A stretch of DNA of 64,000 nucleotides from Tigriopus japonicus. Lineage: Eukaryota; Arthropoda; Copepoda; Harpacticoida; Harpacticidae. The stretch spans positions 5,099,460 through 5,163,459 of the forward strand of contig CM021314.1 in the NCBI GenBank assembly GCA_010645155.1, read 5' to 3'. This document shows, piece after piece, positions 12,053 to 27,000 of this stretch (positions are counted from its first letter, which is position 1; each line of letters starts with the position of its first letter). The notes under the pieces are model-generated. The model saw only the letters and a list, made by a program, of their open reading frames with translations. It made no database searches and had not been told where the DNA came from. The position numbers were made by a program, and so were the translations under genes.

Positions 12053-15000
12053 CTAAAGAAAGAAAAAAAGCCGTTTTAGCACCATGCTTACAAGAAACGT
12101 GAAGAGACTAGATTCCCAAAAACGAAATGGAAAATACACAAATTGTAAACTAGTCCACGCAACCTTGAAGCTTTCGAAAATATCAGACGATTGGACCGAC
12201 ACAATTTGCATTTTTGCAAGGTGAAACATCAAATGTAAAGATTTTGATGTGTATGTTAAAAGTGCTTTTTGCGTTGGCTCCTAAAATTTACTAATACGGT
12301 TCCCCACTCAGTGAGAGGGTTCCTCTAAAATTGCTTCGAATTATGTATTTTATTCCTAATTGATTGTTGCCTCACTCATTCTGGGGGAACACTAATTTAA
12401 CTTCCGGAATCGAAAATGGTGCATTTGCCGAAAGTTTTAGCCATTTTACGGGAGATTGAGCTTTTTTCAAAAGTCATTGCATGATGTCTAAAGTTTCGGC
12501 AAGTTCGGTCCTTGTCGGCAACTAATGGTTCTCAACCAATTACTTAAACACCTTTGTCAACGAGCTCAACGAGCACCTCAAGCCAATGGCTCAAAGCGGA
12601 ATGTAGTCAAAAATACTTGGCCAATGTTGAAAAGTAAGACACAAAAGTTGGTCATTGTCATCAATTTCCGTGGTGATCTAGTTATTCAAAGTGGGCGCCG
12701 CCTACTCACTCGTGTGCATAGAGTTGTGCCCAGAATCATGGCCAGAATCGTCGGACACCTTCTTGATTCTCAAAATGGACTTGTTGGGTGGAGACAGGCT
12801 GGCCACGATTTGCATGGTAGACCGAGGTGAGGATGATTTGGTGGTGGTGGTCGTACTCATATCCATATCCGATGATGAACATTCATCCGCTGTGCCTCCT
12901 CCAGATTTCGAACATGAATCCTCTCCCACGAGTTGCTCCTTGAGGATCAGCTCATTCACCACTGCAGAAATCACATCATAAATTAAAGTTAAGTCCGTTC
13001 CAAAATAACCAAATCCTTTGAATTGATTAGGAGAAATGAATTATATTTTGTCTGGAGGGCAGCGTGGAATGCGGTGTAGGCTCATTTACGTTTGCACATT
13101 GATTGCCCTTCAATGCTTTGATCAAAGTAATGAATGACCATGCAAACCTGCTAGGGAGATAAAACCTAAAGGACCACCACATCTCTCGCAGTGACCGATA
13201 AAATCACAATTCCCAGGGAGTTATCACCCTCAAAAACTGGTCCCAACTCTTCACGACTTCAATAGATGACAATTGAATTTGGAGGACATCTTTGAAGCTC
13301 CTAAGACGAACGGGCCTCGTGAACTTCCACTTGAATATCAAGATCATCCCCATGACTACTTAAGTAAGTAATTGAAGCTGTGCTTTGCAAAGTGAGTTTC
13401 GTCTTTCGTCAGATGACTGTTCAGAATTACGATTCAATGTTACGGTTTTGTCATTATTTGCTGTACATAATTAGTCGAATTTCGAGAATTCTCTATGGAG
13501 CCTTACCTCCCCTATGCTGCTTATGCATCGGGAAGGACAGTTCCCCTTGGAAATCTCTTTAAGCAACTTGTCAAATAGAATATAAGAGGGACAATCCAGC
13601 CATCAAGGACTGGTTTAAGGGCTCCTTTTCAAACCGTGGGATTTACCTTGGGTGTTGATTATTTGAAGGGAAATCGATCCCTTCTCAGATTGACATTCGT
13701 CATATTCAATTGTAGACTACGCCTGTTACCAGAATCAAAATTAGTTGATATTCTTGGATTCTTGGATGATGACCGCGATTTTTTGGCGAAGAATAGTTGC
13801 CAGCAGGACACCTAACTTTTAAAGTCCCACTTCATAGTCATTAATGGAGCATGATTAGTGGGGCCAAGAGGATTCAATAAATTCCCTAAAAATTTACAAG
13901 TTTAAAGAGACCAACAACCTCTTATAACGAACTCGAATAGAGATAGATTGTCTTCGTAATATAATGGAACTTTCGTATGTTCTTTTCAACGGGAGAAATT
14001 TTTTCTCGAAGTATTTTCGAATTCAAGCATTAAATCTGCCAATTAATCAATTAATCACGAATAGAGGATTATATTTTTTGAAGTGCATTTCCACTCAAGC
14101 TGCAAGATTTTTTAAACAGAATCATCTGCAGTAATCATTGACGTCATACACTTTTTTAGTATTGTTTGTCATCCATTTAATTTTAGCAATTCGATGTTTT
14201 TCTATCTCGTCTTGTTTCACTGAGAGAAACGATGGGGCTCCATTTGTATTTCGAGAGTCAAGTTTTACTGAATTGAAATTCAAAACTGACTCGTCAATTT
14301 AGTAAATTCAGTGTTTCTTGCAAAGGAACAGTGAGTGTGACAATCATGTTACGACTACAATTTGAAAATTTAATTGAAATCATTTTCAATTCAAGACATT
14401 TGATGTTTTGACAGCACTACTTTACAAGTTCGAGCATGCAATGCTTTCACAATCAGAGTTTGAAGGACCTTGTTGGTCAACATATAAAAATACCCAATTT
14501 TCTGCCCCATTGAACTTTTCTTCTTAATCCTTGTTTTTTTCAGCTCTTCTAAGTGTGCATGTTCAGGCACTTTTTGAACTCGAATATTTGAAGCCTACAA
14601 GTGCATTGCGATAGATTGATCAATTTCGAATATTTAGATCCTAGTTTTCATCGTGTGGTTGGTCAATTTTTGATTCCAATGAACTGTTTTCCCACCGGTT
14701 AATGATTCCATCGAAAATGTCAGTTCCTCTTTTCAGGAAACTCTATTTTCAAACTAATCCTAACAGGTATTTATGGGTTGGTAAAATTGGATTCATTTTT
14801 CACTCAATCCCTCGAACTTACGCAACATTCGATTGATCCCTCGTGGCGGTTGGAGTGGCGGCTGAATTGGTCCTTGTGACTTTTTACACGGATTATTGTG
14901 TATTTGTAACGGCGGTGATTGAGACAACCCGTTGCAATTATTGTTGACCGAGGTCGTCAATTTGACTTGAGTGTGATCCATAGATCGTGGACCAGATGAG

Positions 15001-18000
15001 TATGCAGATGACATCGTGGCCTGATCAGAGGCGTTGTGAGCCATCTCATGACTAGATTTGGACAGTTTCTCGTCCTTTGCGATTCGATCTCTTCGGGTAG
15101 TCATGAAATCACTCGCATTGTTTTTCATGTGGGGCTCATGTCCCTCTCCAAGGCCACGTCGGTCAAAATCGTCCACAAATTCCATTTTGTTTTCATTATT
15201 GTTTTTGTCCAAAATTTGACTACGTGATATGGTGAAGGGCTGACGAGTCCCACTCGATGATTTGGGGATGTTATTAGGGCGTTCCACGGAGGTGTGTCTA
15301 GAATTAGGGGCTGTGGTTCCAGAGTGAGCCGACGAGAATCCAGACGAGGACGAGTCCATAATATTGGGGTTCGAGGCCGAGTACCCAAATTGGGATCCTG
15401 GAATGAAGGAGACACACAAATTATAACATGTCTTAAAGAAAATCTAGAACAAAAACATAACATATTTTACTCAAAATAATGCGGGCTCTGGTATAACTGA
15501 AAAGGTTATGCCAGCCTTTATTTGTGGGATGATGGCCCTTTCAAGATGTTATTTTTCCATTTCAGAACGAATCTGTTTTGATCTTAACGCTTCTTAGCAT
15601 CCCGACCAGTGATCGGGTGCGCTCTTACCACAATCTTAACTATTTACGCTTCCTCTGGCCGAGATATATGTGATCAATAGAAATGGAAATAACCGTATTA
15701 GGAGCTTGATGATAAGCTGAGAAAAATCCCATATTAGCACCATTGTACACTCCTCAGATTTTATTGCCTTAATCGCCAACTTGAAGGTCGCCGCCCGAAA
15801 ACAAATCTTTGAGCAAGCAAGCCTCCAGCTACGTATGGACTGAATGGGCGGCGGAAATTTCATTCACCAGCTTACTTTGGTGGCTTACAGTATACCACTA
15901 ACTATGAGCCAGAATGACGACAAAAAATGTGCGAATTAATCGGAAATTGCGTCAACCGGGAAACGCACATACAGATTAACCAAACCGATGGCGCTCTCTC
16001 CCACCATCGCCTTCATTTAGGACTTGAAACTCAGAGTTTCCAGGTTTTTATCGATCTCGAAGATGGCTCTACCAGTTTCAAGTTCATGACGAGAATGATG
16101 ATGAGCACCTTGGCTGATGATTTCCGTTAGATTTCGCACTTTGAACTTGGCGGAGCCTCGTGGAGGAAAATGAAGAACCATTCCTCAATTTCTCGCTCTT
16201 CCTCTTGGCCATACTTTATTTAGAGATCTGTCTGTCTGGTTACCTGGAGGGGAATGAATGATGCACCAAGGCCATGGGAAAATGACGGTACTGGCCTTAA
16301 TTTCAGGATAATTGCACTAAACACCGGATCCAATCGCTCAAATGGAGATGTCCTTTCATTTGCCAACCTGAACAATCTATTCTGAAGGCGTAAAGCCCAT
16401 GAGAAATCGAACTTTTGAAAGTTAAAAAAAACACTAATGGCTCACAGGAAAACGGGCAAAACCTAAAAACACGACAAAGTGTCATTGGGGGGCCCCATGT
16501 CGGTAAAAGATCCAATTAGACGCCATAAATTGTTAGATTTTGGGGGAGAGTCGAGGTCCTTCGAAACGGGGTCTCGAGTCGTGCATTGCAAAGTCGGGGG
16601 CAACTTCCAAATCTTGAATCTATAATGAAGATTGTGCGCTGACTCTAGCTCCGAACGAAGCAAAGTTGAAGACTGGTAATAAGTAGACTACAAACCTAAT
16701 TACAATCGGTAAAATGGTCGATGTGCGGGTGATTTTATCCCCTCATCATCACCATCATTTTGGTGGTGGGTCGAGTGCCAGCCGAGCTCACATGTTAAAA
16801 CACAGTTATCTCGGAAAAGAATCTCGGTAAAAAAAACCATCATTTGAGGCATTTCTCAATAATCCACTTTTCCTGCATTGTCGGAGTGCTCTGATGTTCT
16901 GAGACTCTTGCTCAACTTAGGTAGGCTGAGCATGTCATTCGACGGGTGGCATTGAATTTTCAATACAATCAAGTGCGATTCATTTTGAACCGACGAAAAA
17001 TGTGATTAAGAAGTGCGGCAATCATTTGTCAGAGTGAGAATTGAGTTCAGGAGGTTAAGATGTCACATTGGGCCTCATTTTCGCGTAAACGTGGGCATGT
17101 GTTCCAAGTAATTGCTCACAAACGACAAAAAAAGAGACTGCAAAGTTGTGAACCCACTCGACCTCGATGCCACGACTTTTTATGATTTATAAGCTTATGC
17201 CGCAGTTTGTTGGGATGTGCATCACTTTGAAACGCCCTGTAATCGGATCAAGAAGGCATCTTTCCTCCTCCTACCTGAGGGTGTGTTTGCTGTACCTCCC
17301 ACTTTTTGCCTGGACAGGAGCCATTGTTCAATTCCGGTGGAATCCGTGATTTGCCGAGAAGATTCCACCCAGAACTTGCGTTTCCGCTTACAATCGTAGA
17401 TGTGGGTCTGAAAGAAGGCAGAAAGGACACATGATCATCAAAAGTGGAAAACAAGCTCCATGCATTCTCTGAGAGATGATGTTTTTCTTGTCATGCCTAT
17501 GCTCAATGGAGATATGCACTCTGCCCGTGTCAATTGAATTTGAGTGGCTATCACATTGGCGTGCAGGTCCAACTCATAAATGCAAATAAAGGGCTCACTC
17601 ACCTGAAGGGTCGTGTACCATTCCTTGATTCCTTCGGGTCGTCTCAAATAGATCTTGCCCTCCTTAAGGAGCGAGATGCAAATGGTCAAGTACCCGCGTT
17701 TGTCTAACAAGTCCACACTGTCGATGTCCAACAACTTGAGCTAAAACGAGCAAATACGTAACAAGGATGTAAGATTCAGTCACAAATAGCCGGAAAATTA
17801 GAAACAAATAAAAAAGAACGAACAAACAGCATGTCATGTCACGTCGAATCAAAGGCCTGAGAGGACTTCTCATGATGTCAATAGAGATGTAGAAAAGTTG
17901 TCTCTAAACACACGACTGGATACTCTATCGTCCCTGAAAGGGCATTCCCAGGGATTGACCACCTTCAATGCTTCCTCGAATCTCGAATTCATGGCCAGCT

Positions 18001-21000
18001 CTCGGTCAATTTTGTCCCTGGTTCTGAGGTCAGCCAAACGAGAACCATCCATCCGCCTCCGCCATTTTTCGCCACAACTTCTGACGGATTTCAAGTGCTT
18101 CTGGTTTGAATGGTGGTACTGCATCCGACCAACCCAATCTACTCGCCCATAAGTCACATCTGACATCATCATTCCCGATTTGGTGCCTTACTAGAGGTCT
18201 AAATGAAGAGACTTGCCAAAAGTTGCCGTAGCTTATGAATTGCCAATTGATCTTCAAAAGATAGATAACTACGGACAGATGACTTCATTGACTCGAAGTG
18301 TTTTAGAAGGGACTCAAATTGACATTCAAGATAAGGTTAAGTGGCCAATGAGACTTGCCAAATGATGCAGAATGGTGCCAGAAACACAAAAATGGCTGGT
18401 ATGTTACCAAAGCCCATGAATAGAGCTACAAGCTCGCAAACTTCATCGCTTCTCTCAGTTTTAGCCTTCCTGTGAATTGTTTTGGGTTGGTGAAGGCAAT
18501 TGAATTGAAACAGCGGGAGCACTTCTCGGATCATGGGGGATGGCGGACTTCCAACCAATTACGAAGACATCACATTGATTGGCCAAATAATTGCACCTTG
18601 GGAATTAGATATCACTGGGCCATGATCACAACTACCAGCCAAACCAAACCAAACCAACCAACCAACCACCATTGCCATTACTCAATCCTGTTGGAGTGCT
18701 TAATGAAATGTCGCTGCTCTTTTCTCGTCACGGAAGACGCCAGTATTGTCATGAGAATGGAACTGTCACCAAGTTCATCTCAGTCAAGAGCTGTACCAGT
18801 CAAAGGTTGGTTGTTGATTAGGATTCATGTGCTCATAAGCCACAACCAGATGGTTTGGCAACCACCAGTGAGATCATTATTTCTTCGTGGTTCGTTTAGT
18901 ATCACATTCCTTGACTTCTTCAATGATGATTTGTAATCAAAATTTGGCTGACGTATTTATGTAGGTGGGGAGCAATTAAACTCGTACTACATCGATTCAA
19001 TGCTGTAATTGGATTGAGAATTCCTGTTATGGACACTCTTCAAGATCTAAAATAAGATCCTTTGCATGTACTTATCTGCATTGTCGGTTCAATTTTTTAC
19101 CCACAACTTAGCACTTGTTGGATTGGAGAGATGCCCTTGGTTTGGGGGTTGCCAACGCATTGATTCAATTAATTGAGCCTGGGAACCAACTAGAAGCAGC
19201 CACTCAAACGAAATTTATGGCGATTTTATGAAAATCGCCTCGTAATTCTAGTCTTATGATACCATTCAAACATCTGACACAGGCGAAGGTTCCGGAATTT
19301 TGTAATGAGCCAGAGTGTACATTAAATTACTTCAATTATGGTCAATGGATGGACAGTCCACAACATGGTGCGAGAGCTTCCTTCTCGTTTTTTGGGTTGT
19401 TTTTTAACGCACACAGAGACTCTCACGGCATTATGTCCGTAGATAAAAAAAGTTGGCTTAGGGCAATGCTTGATGTTCCTTGCACTAATTGTTCATGGCC
19501 AATCCATTTACGATTTTCATAGCTTTTGAGGCACTTCTTGTGCAAGAAATATCGACATACCTTGAATATGAATCCTCCCATCTCTGTCATTCTTGAAGAT
19601 CCTTTCTTGAAGCAATGGAAATAGTCCTTGGTGAGAATGAAATATCGCTCCTTCCATCGAGAGAAGAGCTTGTCTCGTTGTTGCCAAAGGAGACCTTTCT
19701 TCTGAACATTGGCTGGCTCTTCTTTGAAATGGACCATGTGTTGTTGTTGATGATGATGTTGTTGTTGTTGTTGCTGCTGCTGCTGCTGATGGTGATGGTG
19801 ATGATTTTGTTGTTGGTGTTGATGATGAAGCGAATGTGTTCGATGAGCATGGTCATGTTCGTGCTCTTCTAGTTCGTCCTCTTGCTCCCGACCCTCACCC
19901 TCATCCTCATCATCCTGGTTAGCAACGTGAGGTGTAACCTGAAATGAAATAAACCACCATCCATTTTAGAAATTCCGATTCAGCCAAAGTTCAAGGCTCT
20001 CGAAGGAACTCTTTGAAACTACAGCACAGACGAATTTTCTTGCGAATGGATTTGAATTTCGCAAAGTCGCCTTACGACAATAAACCGGCTATTCATCGTC
20101 CGCCCATGTTGTTCTACGTACGTAGGTACGTACTGTGTGGGCTGGGCGAGAGACTTTAACACCGACCTAAATCTGTCATCCGTCGGATGAAAGAAAGGAT
20201 GCATTCCTGAGTCGGATGCAAGCGCGTTTAGCCCAAGGGCGATCTTGTACTCCCACCAACGCGTTTGATTCTAACTAAAATAGCGCTGATCATCCGGCAA
20301 TTCACAACCAATATTACCTCGTTTCTCATAGCCAATGTCTATGTATGACTATTAAAGTGAAGGGTTGAATGCGATTTGCCAAAGCGATCGATGGTGGTGC
20401 TCTTGACAAGAAGGAGTTTCCTCGTTTGGCAAGGCACCACTCTTTCTCAGACGTTTCTCAACACAAAAGCCCGCCCAAATTGAAGTCATCAACGACAATT
20501 CTAGCGACCTACTCGATTCTGGTCGGGAACAAACGAGATGAGTCCCAAGCTAGCTTCATTCAATGATGGCACCTTTAAGAACCCCCATTCAAAGTTCAAG
20601 GTAAATCATCTCAAAACCTAATTTTCTCGGCTATAAACCACCGCCATCAAAGCGACACATGATGGATGAGAATAGGAAAAAGGGACCTCTCATTTTCCTT
20701 TCCCAATTGAATAAATAACACACGTCAATAAGTACCCAACTTTCTGGGGCCCATCGTTAAGAACAACCAAATCATGGGGAACTTTTGCGAATCCTCCACC
20801 GGTAAAAGAAACCCACAAAAGTGACTCACAACCAAGACTGAATTGTGTATTCTTGAGATTGCCAGTCCAAAAAATATTGGAAGCTGCTTTTCTCCGAACA
20901 AATAATAATGACACCCATTGGTGGCTTCTTTTCTATGTAATCTAGAGCGTTGGATCAGGACTTGAAAAATAATCCAAGATCAAGCGAGGCAAAAGGAATA

Positions 21001-24000
21001 TATTGCACAGTGCTCGATCGACGATCACAAAGACGGAAGATTGAGGAAAAAATCGGTTACAATACTTGGATAATTGTAAGCTCGCTCCTTTAGATTAACC
21101 ATCCCATCCCAGATTTTCAATAAGCCAAGTGTACAATCACAATCATTATATTTGGATTGTTAAAGAACTACGACAAATTGTCAAAGTTTGATGAATCACC
21201 GTGTGCGTATTGTTAAGGAGGAAATTGAAAATCTCGAGTGGAAAATTTCAGAAGCCAAGTGAAAGAGAGAAAATGTTGCATCCGTGTTTCAATCTCGTAC
21301 ATTTTCTACTCGCAGTCTTCGAATTTTTCGTGGATTCGTATAACGGTTATGAGAAGCTTCCTTAGACTCACAAAACTTTACTTTTTTTTGTTTTGCTTTT
21401 TGTAATCAAACTTGCGATTAACAAGGTGTTTTTTACGTTCCCTTAAGGCACATAATTGTGCTCGATATGAAGAGTCCTTTATTCAAAAGCGTTGCAATAA
21501 AAATTGGGGGGTTTCTTGAAGTGGCGGCGGAGAGTCGAGAGTTTCGGTTTCCTTTCAGTTTGCGCTTCACGTGAGCATTACTTGCTTTACGGCAAAGGGC
21601 AAAAATAATCGCAAAATGATTGGTTTCCTTTGAATTTGAGAAAGTTAACGAGCCCAGATAAGTGATGTTGTGTGGAATGTACTAACGTGTGTGAGGGTTT
21701 CGTTGATGATAGGGCTTGCACTTTTGAATGACGGATGAGGATGAAATGTTGACTATGAAAACGATTAAGAAATCCCACAACATGGGTGGTTCGTGAGAGA
21801 GTTTTGAGTGTATGAAAAATGAATCAATCGATGTCATTTATCTCCTAACTTAATAAGAACCAAAGAAATAGCTGAGAACAAGCAGGATTTACATACAGTA
21901 CCATCATCATCTTTTTGCTTTTCAAGAAACCGAAAAAATTCCACCGAAGTGGCACTTTGTTGACAGCAAATTCAGAAAGTACTTTTTTCTTGTTTTGAAG
22001 AACATCTCCAATTTGAACAATAAGCGCTAATGTACTTAAAATCGATCAGCTAAAAACTAAACTTTTATGAATACCTCCCCAATTTCCTTTGAGACGTTGA
22101 AATATAGCAATATTTCATGGCAGTTTAATGTCGAATGTAAGAAAGGTATGACCTTAGAATTAAACAACATCCTGTCGTTCTTGGTAACGAGCTCAAAATT
22201 CTCAAAATAAGACCACTTACAATTGTCTTCCCTTCGACCAAGACACACTCAAAAATGAGTTACATGCAAAGACAGTTGTTGAAATTACCATGGCACAAAT
22301 TGGAATCAAATGCAGACCCAAGGAGTCCCGGTAATACAAAGGCAGGGGCCCAAAGTGTGTACACTATGTACGAGAGCATGAAGCCATAAACTTCTTGAGT
22401 TTACGCTTTGGACGAACGAATGAACGTTAACCGGATGTTAACCAAATATGAGCCTTTTTGTGATTCATTGGATTTGTCTCTTCATGAGATACTCCAAGGA
22501 ATATCTCTTCACATTCATAATTTGTCTCGGACGCTCAAAGATGATGTATGGATGGAGATCCGAGTCTATCCAGGGTATTATTTCTTTGTCCGCATAATCA
22601 TCTCCGAACTTGTTCACTAATTCACCACCAACCTCACTTTCACTGCTGATGGGACACAAGTTAAAATGTTCAGGCCCTAAGCTTTTCGTCTTGGTTGGAA
22701 CAGACTTGGTGGATCCAGGGGGACTAGATTTCAAGTGGGATGTCCAGAATAAACAACAAGAGGGGGTACAGCAAAGGCATTTGAGTAAGCGAGGCATGAA
22801 GGATCACTCTCAAGGAACGTACATCACGGTGAGAACTAGTATTCCTCCTTCCAGGGTTGTTGATCCACAAGGACTAAATAACGAGGCCTCGAAATTCCGA
22901 GGCTGTTCGAAGAAGCCACCTTCGGGTAGAGCTCCTCAAATTACCTGAATTGTTTATGAGACTGAGGTGTTTTTATTCCGTCCATTTACCGGAACTCGTA
23001 ATCGACGCATGCTAAGAACGTACGTCGTCGTCGTCGTAGTAGTAAAAGTAGTACACTGGCGCTTCACAAAACTTGCCACAGAAGTTGCTTTTCGTATTTG
23101 GATGGAGTTCAATTTCTGACAGGAGCTCAGCGCGTTCATCTTGATTCTGCATGCATGATCGAGATGAATTTTTTTGAAAGCCCCTGCTGCAAATCTTTGA
23201 ACCTGTACATGACGTGTGTCATGAGATACCTCTTTGCGACTCAACGGAGATTAAATCAAATCTAGCCCACTAATTCATCCTACATCCAACTTTTCGTCGA
23301 TTATTGATGCCTCAAAAAATATGATCTTGGGTGGGTCTAGTATCGACCCTCTTAGATATCCTCAATGAGAAAACCCACAATTTTGATTTCGAAGACAAAG
23401 GATGAGCGCGATTCTATTGTGTCCAAAAACGACAAATTTCTAGCTTCCTTGATACTTGCTTCCAGGAAGCACAATTCTGGACACGACCAATTCCCCCAAA
23501 GTCAAAGATCAGTCCGAGGTGGAGTTCAGTCTTGGAGAGGGTCCAAGTCGAAACTAGCATTTGGCAGTAATGACCTCTTTTAAGTTACGGAACAAGTGGG
23601 CTCAGACCACGACCCTTTTAATTGTTATTCCTTGGTAGTCATTTATTAATGCTCTCATCATCGATAACTTAGATGGTTAAACACAGCATTACACAGCTTT
23701 GATTGTGCCTCATCATTCAGATCCATCTACAACTTTGCTCCTAATTATCTGCAATAAGATCCCTCCGATTTATCAGTACACGGGGCCTCAACCTAACTTT
23801 GGTAACATCATAAATTGAGCTTCACATACATACCGCTTTATTCACATCTCTGGCACACCATCATGTAGTGCGTAAACAACATCGTGGCAAATGTCAGAGC
23901 GTGACTCCCCAAGAGACCAATTAATTCAGCGGGCAATCGTTGCCAACAATGATGAACATGAATCGCTCTCGTTGAACCCCCAAATTAGAGCCAATCGTAT

Positions 24001-27000
24001 CAGTAACATCGACTCTCATTTGAACATGCGTACTTGTGTCATCAACGGTATCAAAATTAGTAGTAATCGAGCTTGATTAGACTAACTCGGTATCGATACT
24101 ATCAACATGTTGATACTGCTTGACACTTCAAACCAAACGCCTTCGTCGAGAAGTTTTATTTTGTTCAAAACGAAACTGGAAATGATCTACAATAGAGAGC
24201 CCTTTTCGGATGGCACTTGAAAGTTCACATGCCAATGAGGAATTCCATTAAAATTGCATTATTGCATCATGCACTAGATTTTGCCCCAGATTGGTCTCAA
24301 AGACACACGCACCAACTCTAAATCGAGAACAGTTCAGAGACCCACATGTAATATGACATTTATGTTCTAGGCGTGATAGCCTTATTGTTAGTTTTGTTGC
24401 CACACAACAATCTGTGGTTTTTTGTTATGGATCATTCTGAATCTCATCCCGGGACCAGCAAATAAACAAGATGCAAAAGGGCTCTCAACTCAAAATGAGC
24501 TAAAATTAGCGTAATCAACTTTGAAGTGGTGCACTTCTCGAACCTTTTTCGAGCTCGTTTTAAGGTATTAAGCCAACGACCGGGAGAAGATTTTGAAAGT
24601 ACCAAGGGCAAGGGAATGTAAGAGTTGCTTGTTGTAAAAAATGTGCCATTCATGATTGCCAACGACTCAAATACAAGGTTTCTTTTGATTCTAAGGGATA
24701 TATGATCATCCAAGTGGTAATGATCCTTAAGCAATACTTTTCTTCCAAATGCGAACTTGAGGGGATCATCACGGAAAGCTTTGCGAAGCACAAAACTTGG
24801 TCTTTTTGTCGTGGGAGAACGCGCACAGACTACCACGATGATGTTATCTATGGAGCAAACTGCATCTCTAAAGATGCCCAAGATTTCGCAAACTCATGCT
24901 AAGACTTGAAATCTTCTGCGAAAATAGGCAAAAACTTAGAAATGCATTGATTAAAGATGACTGTTTTGTTCTTGCCAAGGTATTCATTCGGTCGGTGCCC
25001 TTCTCTACTTTGCACGCTCAGCCAGTCAGTCAGTCTTCGGCTTTGAAGGGTGAATGGAGTGAAAGAAGATCATCGGGTCAGGGTCGATGATCTTGTTTGC
25101 TTCCTCTGATTCGATCGAGGTTGATTTTTTGCTCTAATTCAATCATCATCCGTTCTCCAAATAACGGCAGTAAAAGGGCTCTTCCACACGCAAGGTACGT
25201 GCTTACATTCAAATCAAACCACAAACGCACTCACTGGCTGAGCCACCAAGCGAGGAACGCAGGGGGTGCTTGTAAAGTTAAGTAATGATGCACAAAGGAC
25301 GTTGATCGAGAAATTCTTAAATTGGGTGATTGCAAGTATCCCTTAGAAAGGAAATCAAGAACAGGAAGGCCTAGAGGACATGTGTTTTCCCAGGCAATTT
25401 GGCAAGGACAAGCCAACCAGCAGGATTCCAATCGATCATCTGATTGGAGTCAGTAACAAGACAAATGCAGAGAAGGCGTGCTACAAAACCATTACTGTAG
25501 GCAGAAAAGGGGAGATTTTATTTCGATGATGGCTGTTTCAACAATGAGATGGCCAAGAGCTGAAAACTTGGGCGTCGAGTTGAGCATCATCACTCAGAAT
25601 AATTGTTTTCCTTCGAAACAGGGAGGTTACCAACCCTTGAGGTGGTTTATGAGCTGGCAAATGAGAAATGCTCATTGAACTCGGCTACACTACCTTCGAA
25701 AAAGCCTATCTTATCACTTACTAACTAATACTAAAAGCATCAGGGTGGTAGTGAACCATTGGGGGAATGTGAGACCTTTAAATCATTGTTAGCTGGGCTT
25801 TTAGTTGGCCCTGGATTATTGCTCATAGATTTCACTGCTCATTTTCAAGGCGCCCCACAAATCATATGAAGGAATGTTTGGATAAATGAACCTCTTAAAG
25901 ACCTTTGCTCACTGATCTCCTTCGGGTGAACTTTCCCTAAACCTTGATTCATTGCAGAACCGTGAAATGTTAATTTGAAAGTGGATCATAACTGCAGTTT
26001 GGGAAGTACACTGCCACCTTAGTAATATTCTTATAATACTGCTTTTGGAGAAACACACATTCCACGATGATAGCCAACTATACCCTTTTTGGTGCCAAAT
26101 ATATTGGTTTCACGGGGTGTCCGCTTGTTTCTAATGGTAAGGCTTAGCGCCAAGTTAAGATGTTTCTAATAATTCTTGACAAGACCCGCTCTTCTCGGGC
26201 GATTAGTCTTGCTCTATTATGAGTAAGATATTATGGAAATTCAATTTTGAGACCTTGACAGGACAAAGGAAAAAGTGCCGATATCATTCTGGATCCATAA
26301 GAAAACCTTTCATGTTGATTGCAATTGAGCGTGCTCTAATCAAAGGTTACATTATCCTTCCATTCTTTCGGGTCCATGACAAATTTGCGAAATTCCCGTC
26401 ATAGACAAAAAACGCCTTAATGGATGGTAGGAGTGAAGTGAATCATGTATTGTGTAGTGGTTGGAGTAGCAAGAGAGAAGATGGGCACTATGCCACGTAC
26501 ATGTACAATGCTCTTGTGTAGAGGGCACTTCAAGACTGATCTGGTACATAACACGAGCGGCAGTATCAACAACATGTTCATTCACTACCTTGTTCAAGCT
26601 CACTCTCATCTCTTCACACGAGGCTCGAAATGTGGTTGGGAGAAGAAGGCAGCATTTTTTTATTTGGTTCTGTACGCTTGAGTGTGTTCAAAGTTCAAGA
26701 GATCAAGTGCACCTTTTGAGGACAGCAATGATCTGGAGATTCGCCTCCGCCCTCATTATTGTAGCAAATTAGTTGAGGGAGAAATTCAGCATAATCGTGA
26801 ACTCAAATCCATGGTCGGGCAATTTGCATATGCAAACACAGCCCATTAGAGCCATACCGTCGAGAAAAATAGGTCGTTTGCCACGAGTAAAGTTTTGCAA
26901 CTGGGACAAAAAAAGATGGCCAAGGCGACATCATGAATGACACTTCCCCATTACGTACTTTGCCTCATTGGAAGGGCTTTCTATGTTTTTCATGAGCAAG

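Noticed and set aside
18472..18936. 154-codon plus-strand frame
   Set aside because: Lies in an intron, includes an ACCAA simple repeat and shows no domain; likely chance.
22465..22797. 110-codon minus-strand frame as an extra exon of the PH-domain gene
   Set aside because: Sequence has no domain and no phase-0 exon with clean acceptor and donor could be fitted between the neighbouring exons.
24444..24881. 145-codon open frame on the minus strand in the long intron
   Set aside because: No recognisable motif, no supporting splice sites, no upstream or downstream partner exon; length is compatible with chance in 64 kb.
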